Under the pieces are notes generated by a model, which saw only the letters and a list, made by a program, of their open reading frames with translations, searched no databases and had not been told where the DNA came from. From positions 107,341-171,340 of the forward strand of contig CAZLWE010000001.1 in NCBI GenBank assembly GCA_964562985.1: a DNA stretch of 64,000 nt. The letters are read 5' to 3'. Positions within the stretch are counted from its first letter, which is position 1. Every line of letters begins with the position of its first letter. Both the position numbers and the translations under genes were made by a program. This document shows positions 30,355-39,631 of the stretch, piece after piece. The DNA comes from SHLQ01 sp964562985. GTDB taxonomy: Bacteria > Actinomycetota > Acidimicrobiia > Acidimicrobiales > SHLQ01.

Positions 30355-31145
30355 GACCGTACCCACCAGCGATCCCGCAGTGCCACCAACAGCACCACCG
30401 ACAGCGCTACTAGCACCAGGCTGATCGCGATTGCGGCGTCTCGGTCGGATTCCAACGTGACGAACACCGCGAGTGGAAGGGTCTGGGTCCGCCCCTGCAA
30501 GTTTCCTGCGAAGGTGATCGTGGCGCCGAACTCTCCAAGCGCTCGTGCCCACGCCAACACGATGCCTGCGCGCAACGACGGAGCGATCAGCGGAAGCGTT
30601 ACCCGCCGAAAGATCTCGAACTCGCCTGCGCCGAGAGTTGCCGCTGCCCGTTCGTGCCGACCGTCGAGGGATCGGAGCGCCCCTTCGACAGTGATGACGA
30701 GAAACGGCATAGCCACGAAGGTGTTCGCCATGATCACACCGGTCAGGGTGAACGGCAGCGTCAGCCCCGTTCCTGCATCGATCACCTCACCAAAGAGTCC
30801 GCGTCGACCAAAGGCGAAGAGCAGCGCTGCTCCGCCAACGACCGGTGGCAACACCATGGGAAGGGTCACGATGGCTCGGATGGCATCTCGACCGGGGAAC
30901 GGGACTCGGGCCAAGACGAAGGCGAGCGGCACCCCGATGATGGCGCTGATCACCGCGGCGATCAGCGACGAGACGATCGATACCCGCAACGCGTCGATCA
31001 CGATGTCGGAGGCGAAGAGTTCGCCCAATCGTGACCATGGGGTCCTCGCCAGCAGTCCGACGAGGGGCGCTGCGAAAATCACCACGCCGATGGCCGCGAG
31101 CGCGAGCAATACCGTTGGCGGACGTGGCGTCCCTCGGGCTGTCAC
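30351..31145 (-). CDS. modB: Molybdate ABC transporter permease
   Basis: 264 residues with about five to six membrane helices. The EAA loop that docks the ATPase is visible as RAAATLGAGEFEIFRRVTLP. RALGEFGATITFAGN is a hallmark of ModB. ATGA-type overlaps with both modA and modC indicate a single operon. Confidence 0.94.
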   Translation of the reverse strand: MTARGTPRPPTVLLALAAIGVVIFAAPLVGLLARTPWSRLGELFASDIVIDALRVSIVSSLIAAVISAIIGVPLAFVLARVPFPGRDAIRAIVTLPMVLPPVVGGAALLFAFGRRGLFGEVIDAGTGLTLPFTLTGVIMANTFVAMPFLVITVEGALRSLDGRHERAAATLGAGEFEIFRRVTLPLIAPSLRAGIVLAWARALGEFGATITFAGNLQGRTQTLPLAVFVTLESDRDAAIAISLVLVALSVVLLVALRDRWWVRS

Positions 31146-31894
31146 GGCGAACCGAACCCGGCGTCTTGGAGGGCGCTCTGGGCGAGGGCGCCGGTGAGAA
31201 AGTCTACGAACCGCTCAGCGTCGCTCGTCGAGCCAATGACACTTGCCGCAACATAGGTCGTGCTGCCGGCCTCGAGGAAGGGATCGCCGAGCGCAAGGAG
31301 ATCGCCGCTTGCGATCACATCGGTGTCGTACACGAGGGCCGCGTCGACCTCACCGAGTTCCACTTTGCCCACGAGGGCCCGAACGCTTGGCTCAAAGGTA
31401 TCGACGGCCGCCTCGACCCCTGCAGCGGTGAGGACGTCGGTGCTGAGCTGACCGCAGGGAACTTCCCTCGCGCACAAACCCACAATTGGTTCGTCTTGTG
31501 CCAACGACTCCAAATCGGCGATCTGCGCCGGGTTGTCAACGGGGACGGCCAATACGATCGCATTGGTCGCAACGGGCTGGATTGGCGCTCGGATCAATCC
31601 CAGGGTCGCAAGCTCGGCCATGATCGACGGGTTCGCCGACACGAAGACACCGGCGGGAGAACCATCGAGGATCTGTTCGCGCAACGCGGAACTCCCGGCA
31701 AAGCTCAGTTCGACCTCGGTACCCGTCGACAGCGTGTAGCTCTCGGCGATCGGCGGCAGAACGTCGGTCAGCGAGGACGCTGCGAAGACAACGAGCGTGT
31801 CCGATTCACTAGTCGAGGCGCAACTACCCAGGACTACGGCGAGGAAAATCGCCCAGAGGCACAGCCATCGACGCTGCAGAGTTCTTCCTCGCAC
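31142..31894 (-). CDS. modA: Molybdate-binding lipoprotein
   Basis: 250 residues with a lipoprotein signal (lipobox LGSC near residue 25). The mature protein opens VVFAASSLTDVLPPIAE and continues SFAGSSALREQI, both molybdate-binding loops of ModA. VDAALVYDTDV is also typical. It captures molybdate or tungstate outside the membrane for ModBC. No Moco enzyme gene lies nearby. The 83-bp gap to the DUF808 gene shows no gene. Confidence 0.94.
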   Translation of the reverse strand: MRGRTLQRRWLCLWAIFLAVVLGSCASTSESDTLVVFAASSLTDVLPPIAESYTLSTGTEVELSFAGSSALREQILDGSPAGVFVSANPSIMAELATLGLIRAPIQPVATNAIVLAVPVDNPAQIADLESLAQDEPIVGLCAREVPCGQLSTDVLTAAGVEAAVDTFEPSVRALVGKVELGEVDAALVYDTDVIASGDLLALGDPFLEAGSTTYVAASVIGSTSDAERFVDFLTGALAQSALQDAGFGSP

Positions 31895-31977
31895 CCCCCT
31901 AGCTTCGCCGATTCGACCTCATCTGTCGACGCAGCCGAACTGAATGAGCTGTCCCGGTAGGGCCGTCTTGCTCGCGA

Positions 31978-32952
31978 TCAGTGTGCAGCGGCGTGGGCGG
32001 ACTTTGCTCCACCGCGACTTTCTTTGATCTTGTCAGCGATGGTGGCAACGATCGAACCGACGACGAATCCGATCACTGCAGAGATTGCGGTATTGATCAA
32101 CCAGGCGAGGAAACCACCGACACCGGCAACGCCACTGACCAGGTCTTCCGCATCGTGAATGAAGTCCTCTGGAGCCGCCCAGCCGAGGTCGTGGGCTCCG
32201 ACCACCAAGATGTGGCCGCCCACCCACAACATGGCGCCCGTTCCGATAATCGTGAGCCACTTCAACAAGATGGGCATGCCATTCACCATCGCTCGGCCCA
32301 TGCGCTGGGAGCTCTCGCTCTCATTTTCGGTCAGGCGGAGCCCGACATCGTCCATCTTGACGATGGCGGCGACAAGGCCATACACGACTGCGGTGATCAG
32401 CACAGCGACGATCACCATGATGATCGCCAAGAAGATGAAGGATGCGTCTGGGTTGTCATCTTGGAGACCGTCGAGGGCGATCACCATGATCTCGCCGGAC
32501 AAGATGAAGTCGGTCCGAATCGCTCCGGAAATGGTCTCCTTCTCGGCTTCAGGTCCCTTGACCACATCGGGAACGTCGTGATCGTGATCGTCCTTTTTGA
32601 TGAGCGCGTGGATGATCTTGTGCGCGCCTTCGTAACAGAGGAATAGTCCGCCAAAGATCAAGATGATGTCGACCAGGATCGGCACGAACTGATTCAGGAT
32701 CAAGATGACGGGCACGATGACCAGCAGCTTGTTTCGAAGCGAACCAACGGCGATCTGCTTAATGATCGGCAACTCGCGATCGGCCGCAAGGCCCTGCACG
32801 TATTGGGGAGTCACCGCGGTGTCGTCGATGACCACACCAGCAGCTTTCGCACTGGCTTTTCCAGCTGCGACGCCTACATCGTCAATGGATGCGGCAGCGA
32901 GCTTTGCCAGCGCAGCGACATCGTCGAGCAGCCCAACCAGTCCACCTGCCAT
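31978..32952 (-). CDS. DUF808 (YedI-like) membrane protein
   Basis: 324 residues beginning MAGGLVGLLDDVAALAKLA, typical of DUF808, with YEGAHKI, SGAIRTDFILSGEIM and about six hydrophobic stretches, including a Gly-rich C-terminal one. The family is widespread in proteobacteria and actinobacteria with no known function. It appears monocistronic. Confidence 0.9.
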   Translation of the reverse strand: MAGGLVGLLDDVAALAKLAAASIDDVGVAAGKASAKAAGVVIDDTAVTPQYVQGLAADRELPIIKQIAVGSLRNKLLVIVPVILILNQFVPILVDIILIFGGLFLCYEGAHKIIHALIKKDDHDHDVPDVVKGPEAEKETISGAIRTDFILSGEIMVIALDGLQDDNPDASFIFLAIIMVIVAVLITAVVYGLVAAIVKMDDVGLRLTENESESSQRMGRAMVNGMPILLKWLTIIGTGAMLWVGGHILVVGAHDLGWAAPEDFIHDAEDLVSGVAGVGGFLAWLINTAISAVIGFVVGSIVATIADKIKESRGGAKSAHAAAH

Positions 32953-33097
32953 ACGTACTCTCCTCTATCGGCGTGATCCTCAAGACCCGCGCCCAACGAC
33001 ACTAGTTCCTCATTGGATCAAGCCGGGGAATCTATATATCTGTGATGCTGATTCTGTGGCCCGATTCCGTCGCTATCGCCTGGTTTTCGACCACAGA

Positions 33098-33439
33098 TTA
33101 CTTTGCGCGGCCTTCGGCGAAGCGGTGGAGTTCCTGCCGTAGGTGCATGTTCGATGCTTGCGCTTGGTCGACGAGAGCGCTGGGAACACCGACTTTGGGT
33201 CTGCCCGCGGCCCGCAACATCGCACGTACGACTGGAATGGTCGCCTCGCCGAGCGACCACACCCGGCGGGTGACAACCCGCTCGTGCAGTTCCGAATCGA
33301 CCACTCGCAATGACTGCAATTGCAGTTCGAAGGTCTGGCGGTGGTGTTTCTTTAGCGGCAGACCTTGCGAGTCCGCTGCCGCGACCACCGCCTCGATGTC
33401 ACCGATGAGGCGTTGCACCGCTGCATGCAGATCCTTCAC
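33098..33439 (-). CDS. Small helical protein coupled to copA, function unknown
   Basis: 113 residues starting with the ATG that overlaps the copA stop (ATGA), so it is translated together with copA. It is predicted mostly alpha-helical and rich in His, Arg and Val, with no Cys, CXXC or Met-rich motif that would mark a copper chaperone. I do not recognise a family. The clean frame and coupling argue that it is real. Confidence 0.65.
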   Translation of the reverse strand: MKDLHAAVQRLIGDIEAVVAAADSQGLPLKKHHRQTFELQLQSLRVVDSELHERVVTRRVWSLGEATIPVVRAMLRAAGRPKVGVPSALVDQAQASNMHLRQELHRFAEGRAK

Positions 33440-35586
33440 CGAGCGCTCGCGAACTGACGGAGTCGCAAGCTGTTCGAGACGACGAAGAGCGACGAGAGGC
33501 CCATCGCCGCCGCGGCGATTGCGGGGTTGAGAATGCCAAAGGCTGCCAACGGGATCGCGGCAGCGTTGTAGGCGAACGCCCAGAAGAGGTTTCCCTTGAT
33601 CGTGCCGAGCGTGGCCCGAGACAGCGAAATGGCATCGGCGACGGCGAGCAGATCGCCGGAAATGACGGTTAAGTCCGAGGCCTCGATCGCCACGTCGGTG
33701 CCGGTTCCGATCGCGATGCCGATGTCGGCTTGAGCGAGCGCAGGTGCGTCGTTGATACCGTCGCCGACCATCGCCACCCGATGGCCCTCGGCCTGAAGCT
33801 TGGAGATCGTTGCCGCCTTCTCATCCGGATATACCTCGGCGATCACCGCATCTGCTTGGCGCGCCCCGATACCGACTTGTTCGGCAACCGCAGCTGCCGT
33901 TCGCTCGTTGTCGCCAGTGAGCAAGGTGACGGACATGTCGAGTTCGTGGAACCTGGCTACCGCATCAGCCGACGTTTGCTTCACCGCGTCGGCCACGACA
34001 AAGACGATCTCCGCTGTCTCGTCACGTCCCGCGAACACCACCGTCGCTCCCGACTGTTCCGCGGCCTGGGCGTTGGCGTGCAGCGCCGGGGACACCGTCG
34101 AAAAGAGGCTCCTGCGCCCTACATGGACGACCTGGCCTGCCACGGTTCCGCGGACTCCGCTTCCTGGCAGGTTCTCAAAATCGGCGACCTTCGCATGCGT
34201 GGGAACGGTGGCGGCGATGGCCTGCGCGATCGGGTGCTCCGAGCGGCTCTCCACCGATGCCGCCATCCGCTGCACCGAATCAGCAGTAGTTGCATCGAGT
34301 TCGGTGAGCACCTCGGCCACGGTCATCGCTGCTTCGGTCACGGTCCCGGTTTTGTCGAGCACGATCACATCGACATCCCGGGTGTCTTCGAGGACTTCTC
34401 CGCCCTTGATGATCACACCCAGCTGTGCGCCTCGCCCGGTGCCGACCATGATGCCGAGCGGCGTCGCCAACCCGAGCGCACAGGGGCAGGCGATGATCAG
34501 CACGGCCACGGCGGCGGTGAAGGCGGTGTCTACGTCGCCGGTGAACCCGAGCCAAGCCACGAGCGTTACCAGAGCGACGACGATGGCCACGGGCACGAAA
34601 ACGCCGGAGACTTTGTCGGCGAGCCGCTGCACATTGGCCCGCCCACCTTGCGCTTCGTCAACCAAGCGGATGATCTGCGCGAGTGCGGTGTCCGATCCCA
34701 CCTTCGTTGCTTCGACCGTAAGCGAGCCGTTCGTATTGATCGTGGCCCCGATCACCTCGTCGCCCTGTTCCACACTGACGGGGACGGGTTCGCCGGTGAC
34801 CATCGAGGCGTCAACAGCCGAACGCCCCTCGACCACCACCCCGTCGGTCGCAATCTTCTCACCGGGCCGCACCACGAAACGCATCCCGACGGCTAGGTCG
34901 TCGAGCGCGATCTCCCGGCCATCATCGAGCAACGCCGTCTTCGCGCCAAGGTCGGCGAGAGCCCGAATAGCGTCACCTGACCGCCGCTTCGCCCGCAGCT
35001 CGAGCCACTTCCCCAACAGAATGAAGGCCACGATGATTGCGCCAGTTTCGAAGTAGACGAACTCGCCAATCCCGCCGAGTAACACCACGTAGGACCAAAT
35101 CAGCGCAGACAACGAACCCATCGAGACCAGCGTGTCCATCGTGGTCGCTCGCTGACGGAGGTTCTTCCATGCAGCCCGGTGGAAAGGCCAGCCCGCCCAC
35201 AAGATGACCGGAGTGGCGAGAGTGGCGAGCACCCAACGGATGCCATCGAAATGCAAGGCATCGACCATCCCGAGCACCATCGCCGGAATGGCAAGCGCCA
35301 ACGCCAAGATCACTCGGCGACGAAGGTCGACCTCTCGGCGCTCTGCAGCCAAGTCCCGCTCTTCGGAATCGATGACCGAGTAGCCAAGCGATGTCACTTG
35401 GGCGGCGAGTGCCTCGATGTTGAGCGACCCATCGTGGAGGACCGTGGCTCGCCCGGTAGCGAAGTTGACCTGTGCCTGACCGACCGGATCGAGCTTGTCG
35501 AGGTGTTCTTGCACCCGTGCAGCACACGCACCACACGTCATTCCATCCACGCTCAAATCGGTGCGCACGTGGGTGTTGGCGGCCAT
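33436..35586 (-). CDS. copA: Copper-translocating P1B-type ATPase
   Basis: 716 residues. A single N-terminal heavy-metal domain has GMTCGACAARV (15–25). The membrane metal site is ACPCALGLATP, the phosphorylation motif DKTGT, the nucleotide domain SEHPIA, and the hinge GDGINDAPAL. The last helices have YN and MGLSSLFVVSNS, the pattern of Cu(I) exporters (P1B-1). It pumps Cu(I) or Ag(I) out. A small unknown gene is coupled to its 3' end; no CsoR or CueR regulator lies beside it. Confidence 0.93.
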   Translation of the reverse strand: MAANTHVRTDLSVDGMTCGACAARVQEHLDKLDPVGQAQVNFATGRATVLHDGSLNIEALAAQVTSLGYSVIDSEERDLAAERREVDLRRRVILALALAIPAMVLGMVDALHFDGIRWVLATLATPVILWAGWPFHRAAWKNLRQRATTMDTLVSMGSLSALIWSYVVLLGGIGEFVYFETGAIIVAFILLGKWLELRAKRRSGDAIRALADLGAKTALLDDGREIALDDLAVGMRFVVRPGEKIATDGVVVEGRSAVDASMVTGEPVPVSVEQGDEVIGATINTNGSLTVEATKVGSDTALAQIIRLVDEAQGGRANVQRLADKVSGVFVPVAIVVALVTLVAWLGFTGDVDTAFTAAVAVLIIACPCALGLATPLGIMVGTGRGAQLGVIIKGGEVLEDTRDVDVIVLDKTGTVTEAAMTVAEVLTELDATTADSVQRMAASVESRSEHPIAQAIAATVPTHAKVADFENLPGSGVRGTVAGQVVHVGRRSLFSTVSPALHANAQAAEQSGATVVFAGRDETAEIVFVVADAVKQTSADAVARFHELDMSVTLLTGDNERTAAAVAEQVGIGARQADAVIAEVYPDEKAATISKLQAEGHRVAMVGDGINDAPALAQADIGIAIGTGTDVAIEASDLTVISGDLLAVADAISLSRATLGTIKGNLFWAFAYNAAAIPLAAFGILNPAIAAAAMGLSSLFVVSNSLRLRQFASAR

Positions 35587-35680
35587 AACTTCAGGATACG
35601 GCGCTGGCCTCCGCTAGGGACCCGCACGAGACGCTCGGCTTCTATGGTGGGCGTACCCGACGACGAGGATCTGTTAGGCC

Positions 35681-37105
35681 ATGACGACATCGCCTCCATC
35701 GACCGACACCGCCCACTCCCTGGAGATGCGACTATCTCAACAACGGGCAGCGCACCGGCTCACCCCCTACCCCAGCCGCGAACTGCGGCTCGCTCGTTTA
35801 GACGCAATGCGGTCGATGGTGACGGAGAACGCGGACTCGATCGCGGCCGCCATCGCAGACGACTTCGGCCATCGACCACTGGTGGAGACCCGGATGGCTG
35901 ACCTTGGAGGCGTGATCGGTGGAATCGAGTTCGCGAAGCATCACCTCCGCTCGTGGATGAAGCCACGGCGACGCGGCACCGAGTTGTGGTTCCGGCCCGC
36001 CTCCAACGCGATCGTGGCTCAGCCCAAAGGGGTCGTAGGCGTGATGTCGCCATGGAACTACCCGGTCGACCTCGCCCTCCAACCAGCCGTCTCGGCCCTC
36101 GCAGCGGGTAACCGGGTGATGATCCGTATGTCGGAGTTCACTCCGGCAACCACCGAGTTGATCACCGAACTTGTCGCAGACGCCTTCGATGCGAATGAGG
36201 TGACGGTGGTCGGCGGCAACGCCGATCTTGCAGCACGGTTCGCCGCGCTGCCCTTCGATCACCTGGTCTTCACCGGCAGCACCCGCGTTGGCCGTCTGGT
36301 CGCCCAAGCCGCAGCCGCCAACCTGACTCCGGTCACCCTCGAACTTGGTGGCAAGAGTCCAGCGATCATCTCCCCCACATTTCCCATCGAAACAGCGGCA
36401 ACACGAATCGCGTGGGGGAAGACGTTCAATTCCGGTCAGACGTGTATCGCCCCCGATTACGTCCTGATGGACGACGCCCAACGCGTGGACTTCGTCGAGG
36501 CGGCCACGCGCTGGTTCGCGAACGCTCACGGTAGCGATACCAGCGACTACACAACGATCATCAACGACAATGCGTTCGCGCGGGCGAACTCGCTGGTCAC
36601 CGACGCCAGGGATCGAGGCGCCACCGTGCTGACGGCCGACCTGCCGGCCGGTCACCATCCTCGACACTTCCCCTTGACGTTTGTGCTCGACGCGCCCGGC
36701 GACGCCCGAGTGATGACCGAGGAAATCTTCGCGCCAATCCTGCCGTTGGTCTCGGTCACGAGCGTCGACGAAGCGATCTTGCACGCGAACGAACGTGACG
36801 AACCGCTGGCTGCGTACCTGTTCTCGAACGTCGACCGTGAGGTCGAGGCCGTTCGAACACGCCTCGTGTCAGGAGGCCTTGCCGTCAACGAAGTTCTCGT
36901 ACACTTCGCCCAACACGATCTGCCTTTCGGTGGCGTGGGTACTTCGGGAATTGGTCGGGTCCACGGTCAGGCCGGCTTCGACGAGCTATCGAACCTGCGC
37001 GGGGTCTTCACCCAACGAGAAATCGCCGGCCGTACCGGTACCAGCATGCTGTACCCGCCCTATGGCGAGTTCGCCGACAAGCTGCTACGCCAAATGGGGT
37101 TCTAG
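35681..37105 (+). CDS. Aldehyde dehydrogenase, coniferyl-aldehyde-dehydrogenase-like
   Basis: 474 residues of the ALDH superfamily. Landmarks are SPWNYPVDLALQP, FTGSTRVGR, LELGGKSPAII (general base Glu) and NSGQTCIAPDYVL (catalytic Cys). The C-terminal LPFGGVGTSGIGRVHG fits class 3/coniferyl aldehyde dehydrogenases, which oxidise aromatic or long-chain aldehydes with NAD(P)+. It is divergent from copA and not clearly in an operon. Confidence 0.88.
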   Translation: MTTSPPSTDTAHSLEMRLSQQRAAHRLTPYPSRELRLARLDAMRSMVTENADSIAAAIADDFGHRPLVETRMADLGGVIGGIEFAKHHLRSWMKPRRRGTELWFRPASNAIVAQPKGVVGVMSPWNYPVDLALQPAVSALAAGNRVMIRMSEFTPATTELITELVADAFDANEVTVVGGNADLAARFAALPFDHLVFTGSTRVGRLVAQAAAANLTPVTLELGGKSPAIISPTFPIETAATRIAWGKTFNSGQTCIAPDYVLMDDAQRVDFVEAATRWFANAHGSDTSDYTTIINDNAFARANSLVTDARDRGATVLTADLPAGHHPRHFPLTFVLDAPGDARVMTEEIFAPILPLVSVTSVDEAILHANERDEPLAAYLFSNVDREVEAVRTRLVSGGLAVNEVLVHFAQHDLPFGGVGTSGIGRVHGQAGFDELSNLRGVFTQREIAGRTGTSMLYPPYGEFADKLLRQMGF

Positions 37106-37165
37106 CGGCTGACTTTCGCTTGGTGAAGCTAACGACAGTCATCGCGCCCGTAGACTTGACCACGC

Positions 37166-37783
37166 ATGAAAGATCGACGATTCATCCGACCATTCCTTGC
37201 GGCACTGGCAGCCATGCTCATTCTCGCTAGCTGCGCAAGCGACGAGGAATCCGCAACCGCTGATACCACCACGACCGTTGCTCCCGAAGCTACCGACGAG
37301 GCGACGGCAGAGCCCGAAGCCGACGAAGAACGGGAGACCGACGAGGCGGACGAACCAGCCGAGCCCGAGGCTCCGACGACGACGGTCGATGACCGAACCG
37401 ATCTCGAGATTGCGACCGACAACCTCGACGTCACCGCGTTCCAACTCGGGGTGGAGGATCTCGAAGGCGCAGCGAACTGTGTGATCGAACGCCTCGACTC
37501 CGAGGGCATCGAGTTCACTGGCGAGGGTACGGCGGAGCTCATCGCGTTGATCCGTTGCGAGCCCGATGCGATCAACCAATGGCTTCCCACCACGAACCCG
37601 GTTCTCGGAGGCGGCGAGGAATGGAGCTGCACCGTGGGATCTATCGGCGACTGGCTCAGCGCCCGGTCCATCCCCGAAGCAGAAGAGTTCCTGAGCGCGG
37701 GCACTCCTCCACAAGAGTTCTTCGAGCAAGCCGCGAGCACCTGCAACCTCAACGTGGACGACGTCGCAGCAGCGCTCTCCTAA
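37166..37783 (+). CDS. Secreted lipoprotein, unknown function
   Basis: 205 residues. An N-terminal signal (positively charged, then hydrophobic) ends in the lipobox LASC near residue 23. A Thr/Glu/Asp-rich linker (about 25–80) follows, then a small globular domain with four Cys that could form two disulfides (NCVIERL, IRCEPD, EWSCTVG, STCNLN). I do not recognise the domain. It is probably exposed on the outer membrane face. Confidence 0.78.
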   Translation: MKDRRFIRPFLAALAAMLILASCASDEESATADTTTTVAPEATDEATAEPEADEERETDEADEPAEPEAPTTTVDDRTDLEIATDNLDVTAFQLGVEDLEGAANCVIERLDSEGIEFTGEGTAELIALIRCEPDAINQWLPTTNPVLGGGEEWSCTVGSIGDWLSARSIPEAEEFLSAGTPPQEFFEQAASTCNLNVDDVAAALS

Positions 37784-37798
37784 CCACGTTCGCCCGGT

Positions 37799-38806
37799 TC
37801 AGCCGGTGCTGCCGCGAACGATGAGTTCGCCTTCGAACAGAATGGACTGAACCGGGAGATCATCGGACTCAATGCGGGCGAGCAGCAATCGCACGGCCTC
37901 CCTGGCCATCTTGGAAGTGGGTTGTCGAACGGTCGTGAGGTCGAACAACGACCAGTTCGACATCGCGATGTCGTCGTAGCCCACAACCCACAAGTCCTCG
38001 GGCACTCGGATCCCCCGGCGTTTGGCCTCATCGAGGACACCAAACGCGGTGTAGTCGTTGGTGGCGAAGATGGCATCCGGCGGATCATCCGAGGACAGCA
38101 CCTCGACGCAGAACTGGCGCCCGCTCTCGTCGGAGAATTCGTTGTAGGAAACAAAGGGCTCGTAGTCGGGCCGTGCTGCTTGCCATTCCGCGAGGAACCC
38201 GGCCGCCCGTTCACGACTGGTGCTTGCCGCCTCGGGGCCGGCGATGACCGCTGGTTTGCGACCCGCGTCTAAGAAATAGCGGGCAACGGTCCGACCGCCG
38301 CCTTCGTTGTCTGACGTCACCGCGTCGATCTCAAGCGACGGCAGTCTTCGATTGACCAGAGCCACCGGCAGGTCGAGTTCTTGGGCACGACGAAGTGTCT
38401 CTGATCCGCGCATAGCGGTAGCGAAGATTGCGCCATCCACGAGTCTTTGCTGGATCGCGGCGATCACCGATCCGTCATCCCCGGCAACCGCAGCGTCCCA
38501 GAGCAACATCATCTGCCCTGCGGCGGAGAGCGCCTCGTTGAGCGCCTCTACCAACTCGGGGTGGAAGGGGTTAGTGATGTCGGCAACAACCACCGCGATC
38601 GTCTTCGTGCGTTGCGTCTTGAGTGCCCGAGCATTGGCGTTCGGTTGATAGCCGAGCTCATCGAGCGCTCGTTCAACCTTCTCACGGGTTCTCGCCGACA
38701 CGGGCGTAGTGCCCGACAGGACGCGAGAGACCGTGGCCTGGCTTACGCCCGCGCGAACAGCAACATCGACGCTGCTCACCGGGCGTTTCCGGCCAGATTC
38801 ACTCAC
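37799..38806 (-). CDS. LacI-family transcriptional regulator
   Basis: 335 residues from a GTG at 38806. The N-terminal HTH is VDVAVRAGVSQATVSRVLSG, the hinge is NANARALKTQRTKTIAVVV, and a periplasmic-binding-protein-like effector domain follows with DAIFATNDYTAFG and VVGYDDI. The GTG overlaps the original stop of the decayed cyclase gene upstream (GTGA), so the regulator was once the last gene of an operon that is now debris. Its targets and ligand are unknown. Confidence 0.9.
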   Translation of the reverse strand: MSESGRKRPVSSVDVAVRAGVSQATVSRVLSGTTPVSARTREKVERALDELGYQPNANARALKTQRTKTIAVVVADITNPFHPELVEALNEALSAAGQMMLLWDAAVAGDDGSVIAAIQQRLVDGAIFATAMRGSETLRRAQELDLPVALVNRRLPSLEIDAVTSDNEGGGRTVARYFLDAGRKPAVIAGPEAASTSRERAAGFLAEWQAARPDYEPFVSYNEFSDESGRQFCVEVLSSDDPPDAIFATNDYTAFGVLDEAKRRGIRVPEDLWVVGYDDIAMSNWSLFDLTTVRQPTSKMAREAVRLLLARIESDDLPVQSILFEGELIVRGSTG

Positions 38807-39062
38807 GACTCAATAACAGCCACCGCACGTGTGGGCCCCCGTGTCCGCCTTTGATCATTAATGGGAAACCATAGAACATAAATCGGGTGCCAAGTAGCTT
38901 GTCGAGGTTGGCCAGGTTCTCGTAGTGCGTGATCCGCTCCAACTTGCTCATGATGTGGGCAGGGAAAATCTTGCTCGCCGGGTTGTCGGGGGTTGGTGTA
39001 TCAACACCTAACACCTTCACCTTGTGCGCGGCGACCCAGTCGGATGCTCCCGCACTAAGGCC
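38803..39062 (-). pseudogene. Cyclase-family (kynurenine-formamidase-like) C-terminal remnant
   Basis: The minus strand encodes GLSAGASDWVAAHK, VLGVDTPTPDNP, HYENLANLDKLLG and GFPLMIKGGHGGP, the C-terminal third of putative cyclases. The N-terminal part with the metal motif is missing; homology begins at about 39062. After GHGGP a one-base shift is needed to read RAVAVIES and the stop at 38803–38805. Both truncation and frameshift mark it as dead. Confidence 0.75.
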
Positions 39063-39195
39063 GGAACACGTGCAGATCATGACCAACGACGACGCGTCCT
39101 TCAGCCACAATTTGAAAAACTATGGCGCGCTGTTTATCGGTCCGCGGACAAATGTTGCATACGGCGATAAAGCGATCGGCACGAACCACACCCAG
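39061..39195 (+). pseudogene. Histidinol-dehydrogenase-family fragment
   Basis: Codons from 39061 read PEHVQIMTNDDASF, NLKNYGALFIGPRTNVAYGD and KAIGTNHT, a stretch near the substrate site of HisD-type dehydrogenases (closest in feel to sulfopropanediol dehydrogenases). The homology stops at NHT, where LPT is expected. About 45 codons of a 430-codon gene remain, abutting the cyclase remnant on one side and an SDR remnant on the other. Confidence 0.72.
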
Positions 39196-39395
39196 CTTCG
39201 CCTGGCTGGGTCCTCGGCGAATACGCGTCGAAGGCGGACCCCGCCATGCTCCAAGCCCAAGTCGATGCCACTCCGCTCGGCGCACTCACCACGCCTCACG
39301 ACGTGGCCGCGGCGGTCTCGGCCGTGATCCATCACCTCAAGATGACCACCGGCTCGATCATCCCCGTGGACGGCGGAATGCCATTAGGGACTTAG
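39189..39395 (+). pseudogene. Short-chain dehydrogenase C-terminal remnant
   Basis: The frame ending at the TAG at 39393–39395 reads SPGWVLGEYASKADPAML, ATPLGALTTPHDVAAAV and TTGSIIPVDGGMPLGT, the classical end of an SDR enzyme (PGWV to the VDGG motif). The NAD-binding half and catalytic YxxxK are missing. It is joined out of frame to the HisD-like fragment. Confidence 0.75.
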
Positions 39396-39631
39396 CCGAA
39401 CTGTTGCCGGTAACCGACTTCGCTAGGAGTAAAGGCCGCACCCAGAAAATATCACTCCACGTATCCCCTCGTTAACAAGCAAGACAAGCGGCTACGAGCG
39501 TCCCGAGCGATGAGTCGAACCCTGTTGCAACCAGCTAGCTGTCGGCGTGGGTCGATGTCCGATATACGTCGACAAAGCCTGCTAGCACCTAGCCAATAGC
39601 GCGCTCCCTGCCGATTGCCTAGGGTTAAATC
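39396..39631. other. Intergenic stretch without recognised gene
   Basis: This 236-bp stretch shows no plausible coding frame, tRNA or terminator. It lies between the gene remnants and the 2TM-GAF gene and presumably holds the promoter of the latter. Confidence 0.5.

Noticed and set aside
30355..30552. N-terminal extension of ModC
   Set aside because: It overlaps modB in another frame; the ATG at 30354 overlaps the modB stop and gives a normal ModC.
39500..39530. tRNA-like GGGTTCGACTC near 39515, considered as an attachment site
   Set aside because: Flanking bases do not form a T-stem and no integrase or direct repeat is present.
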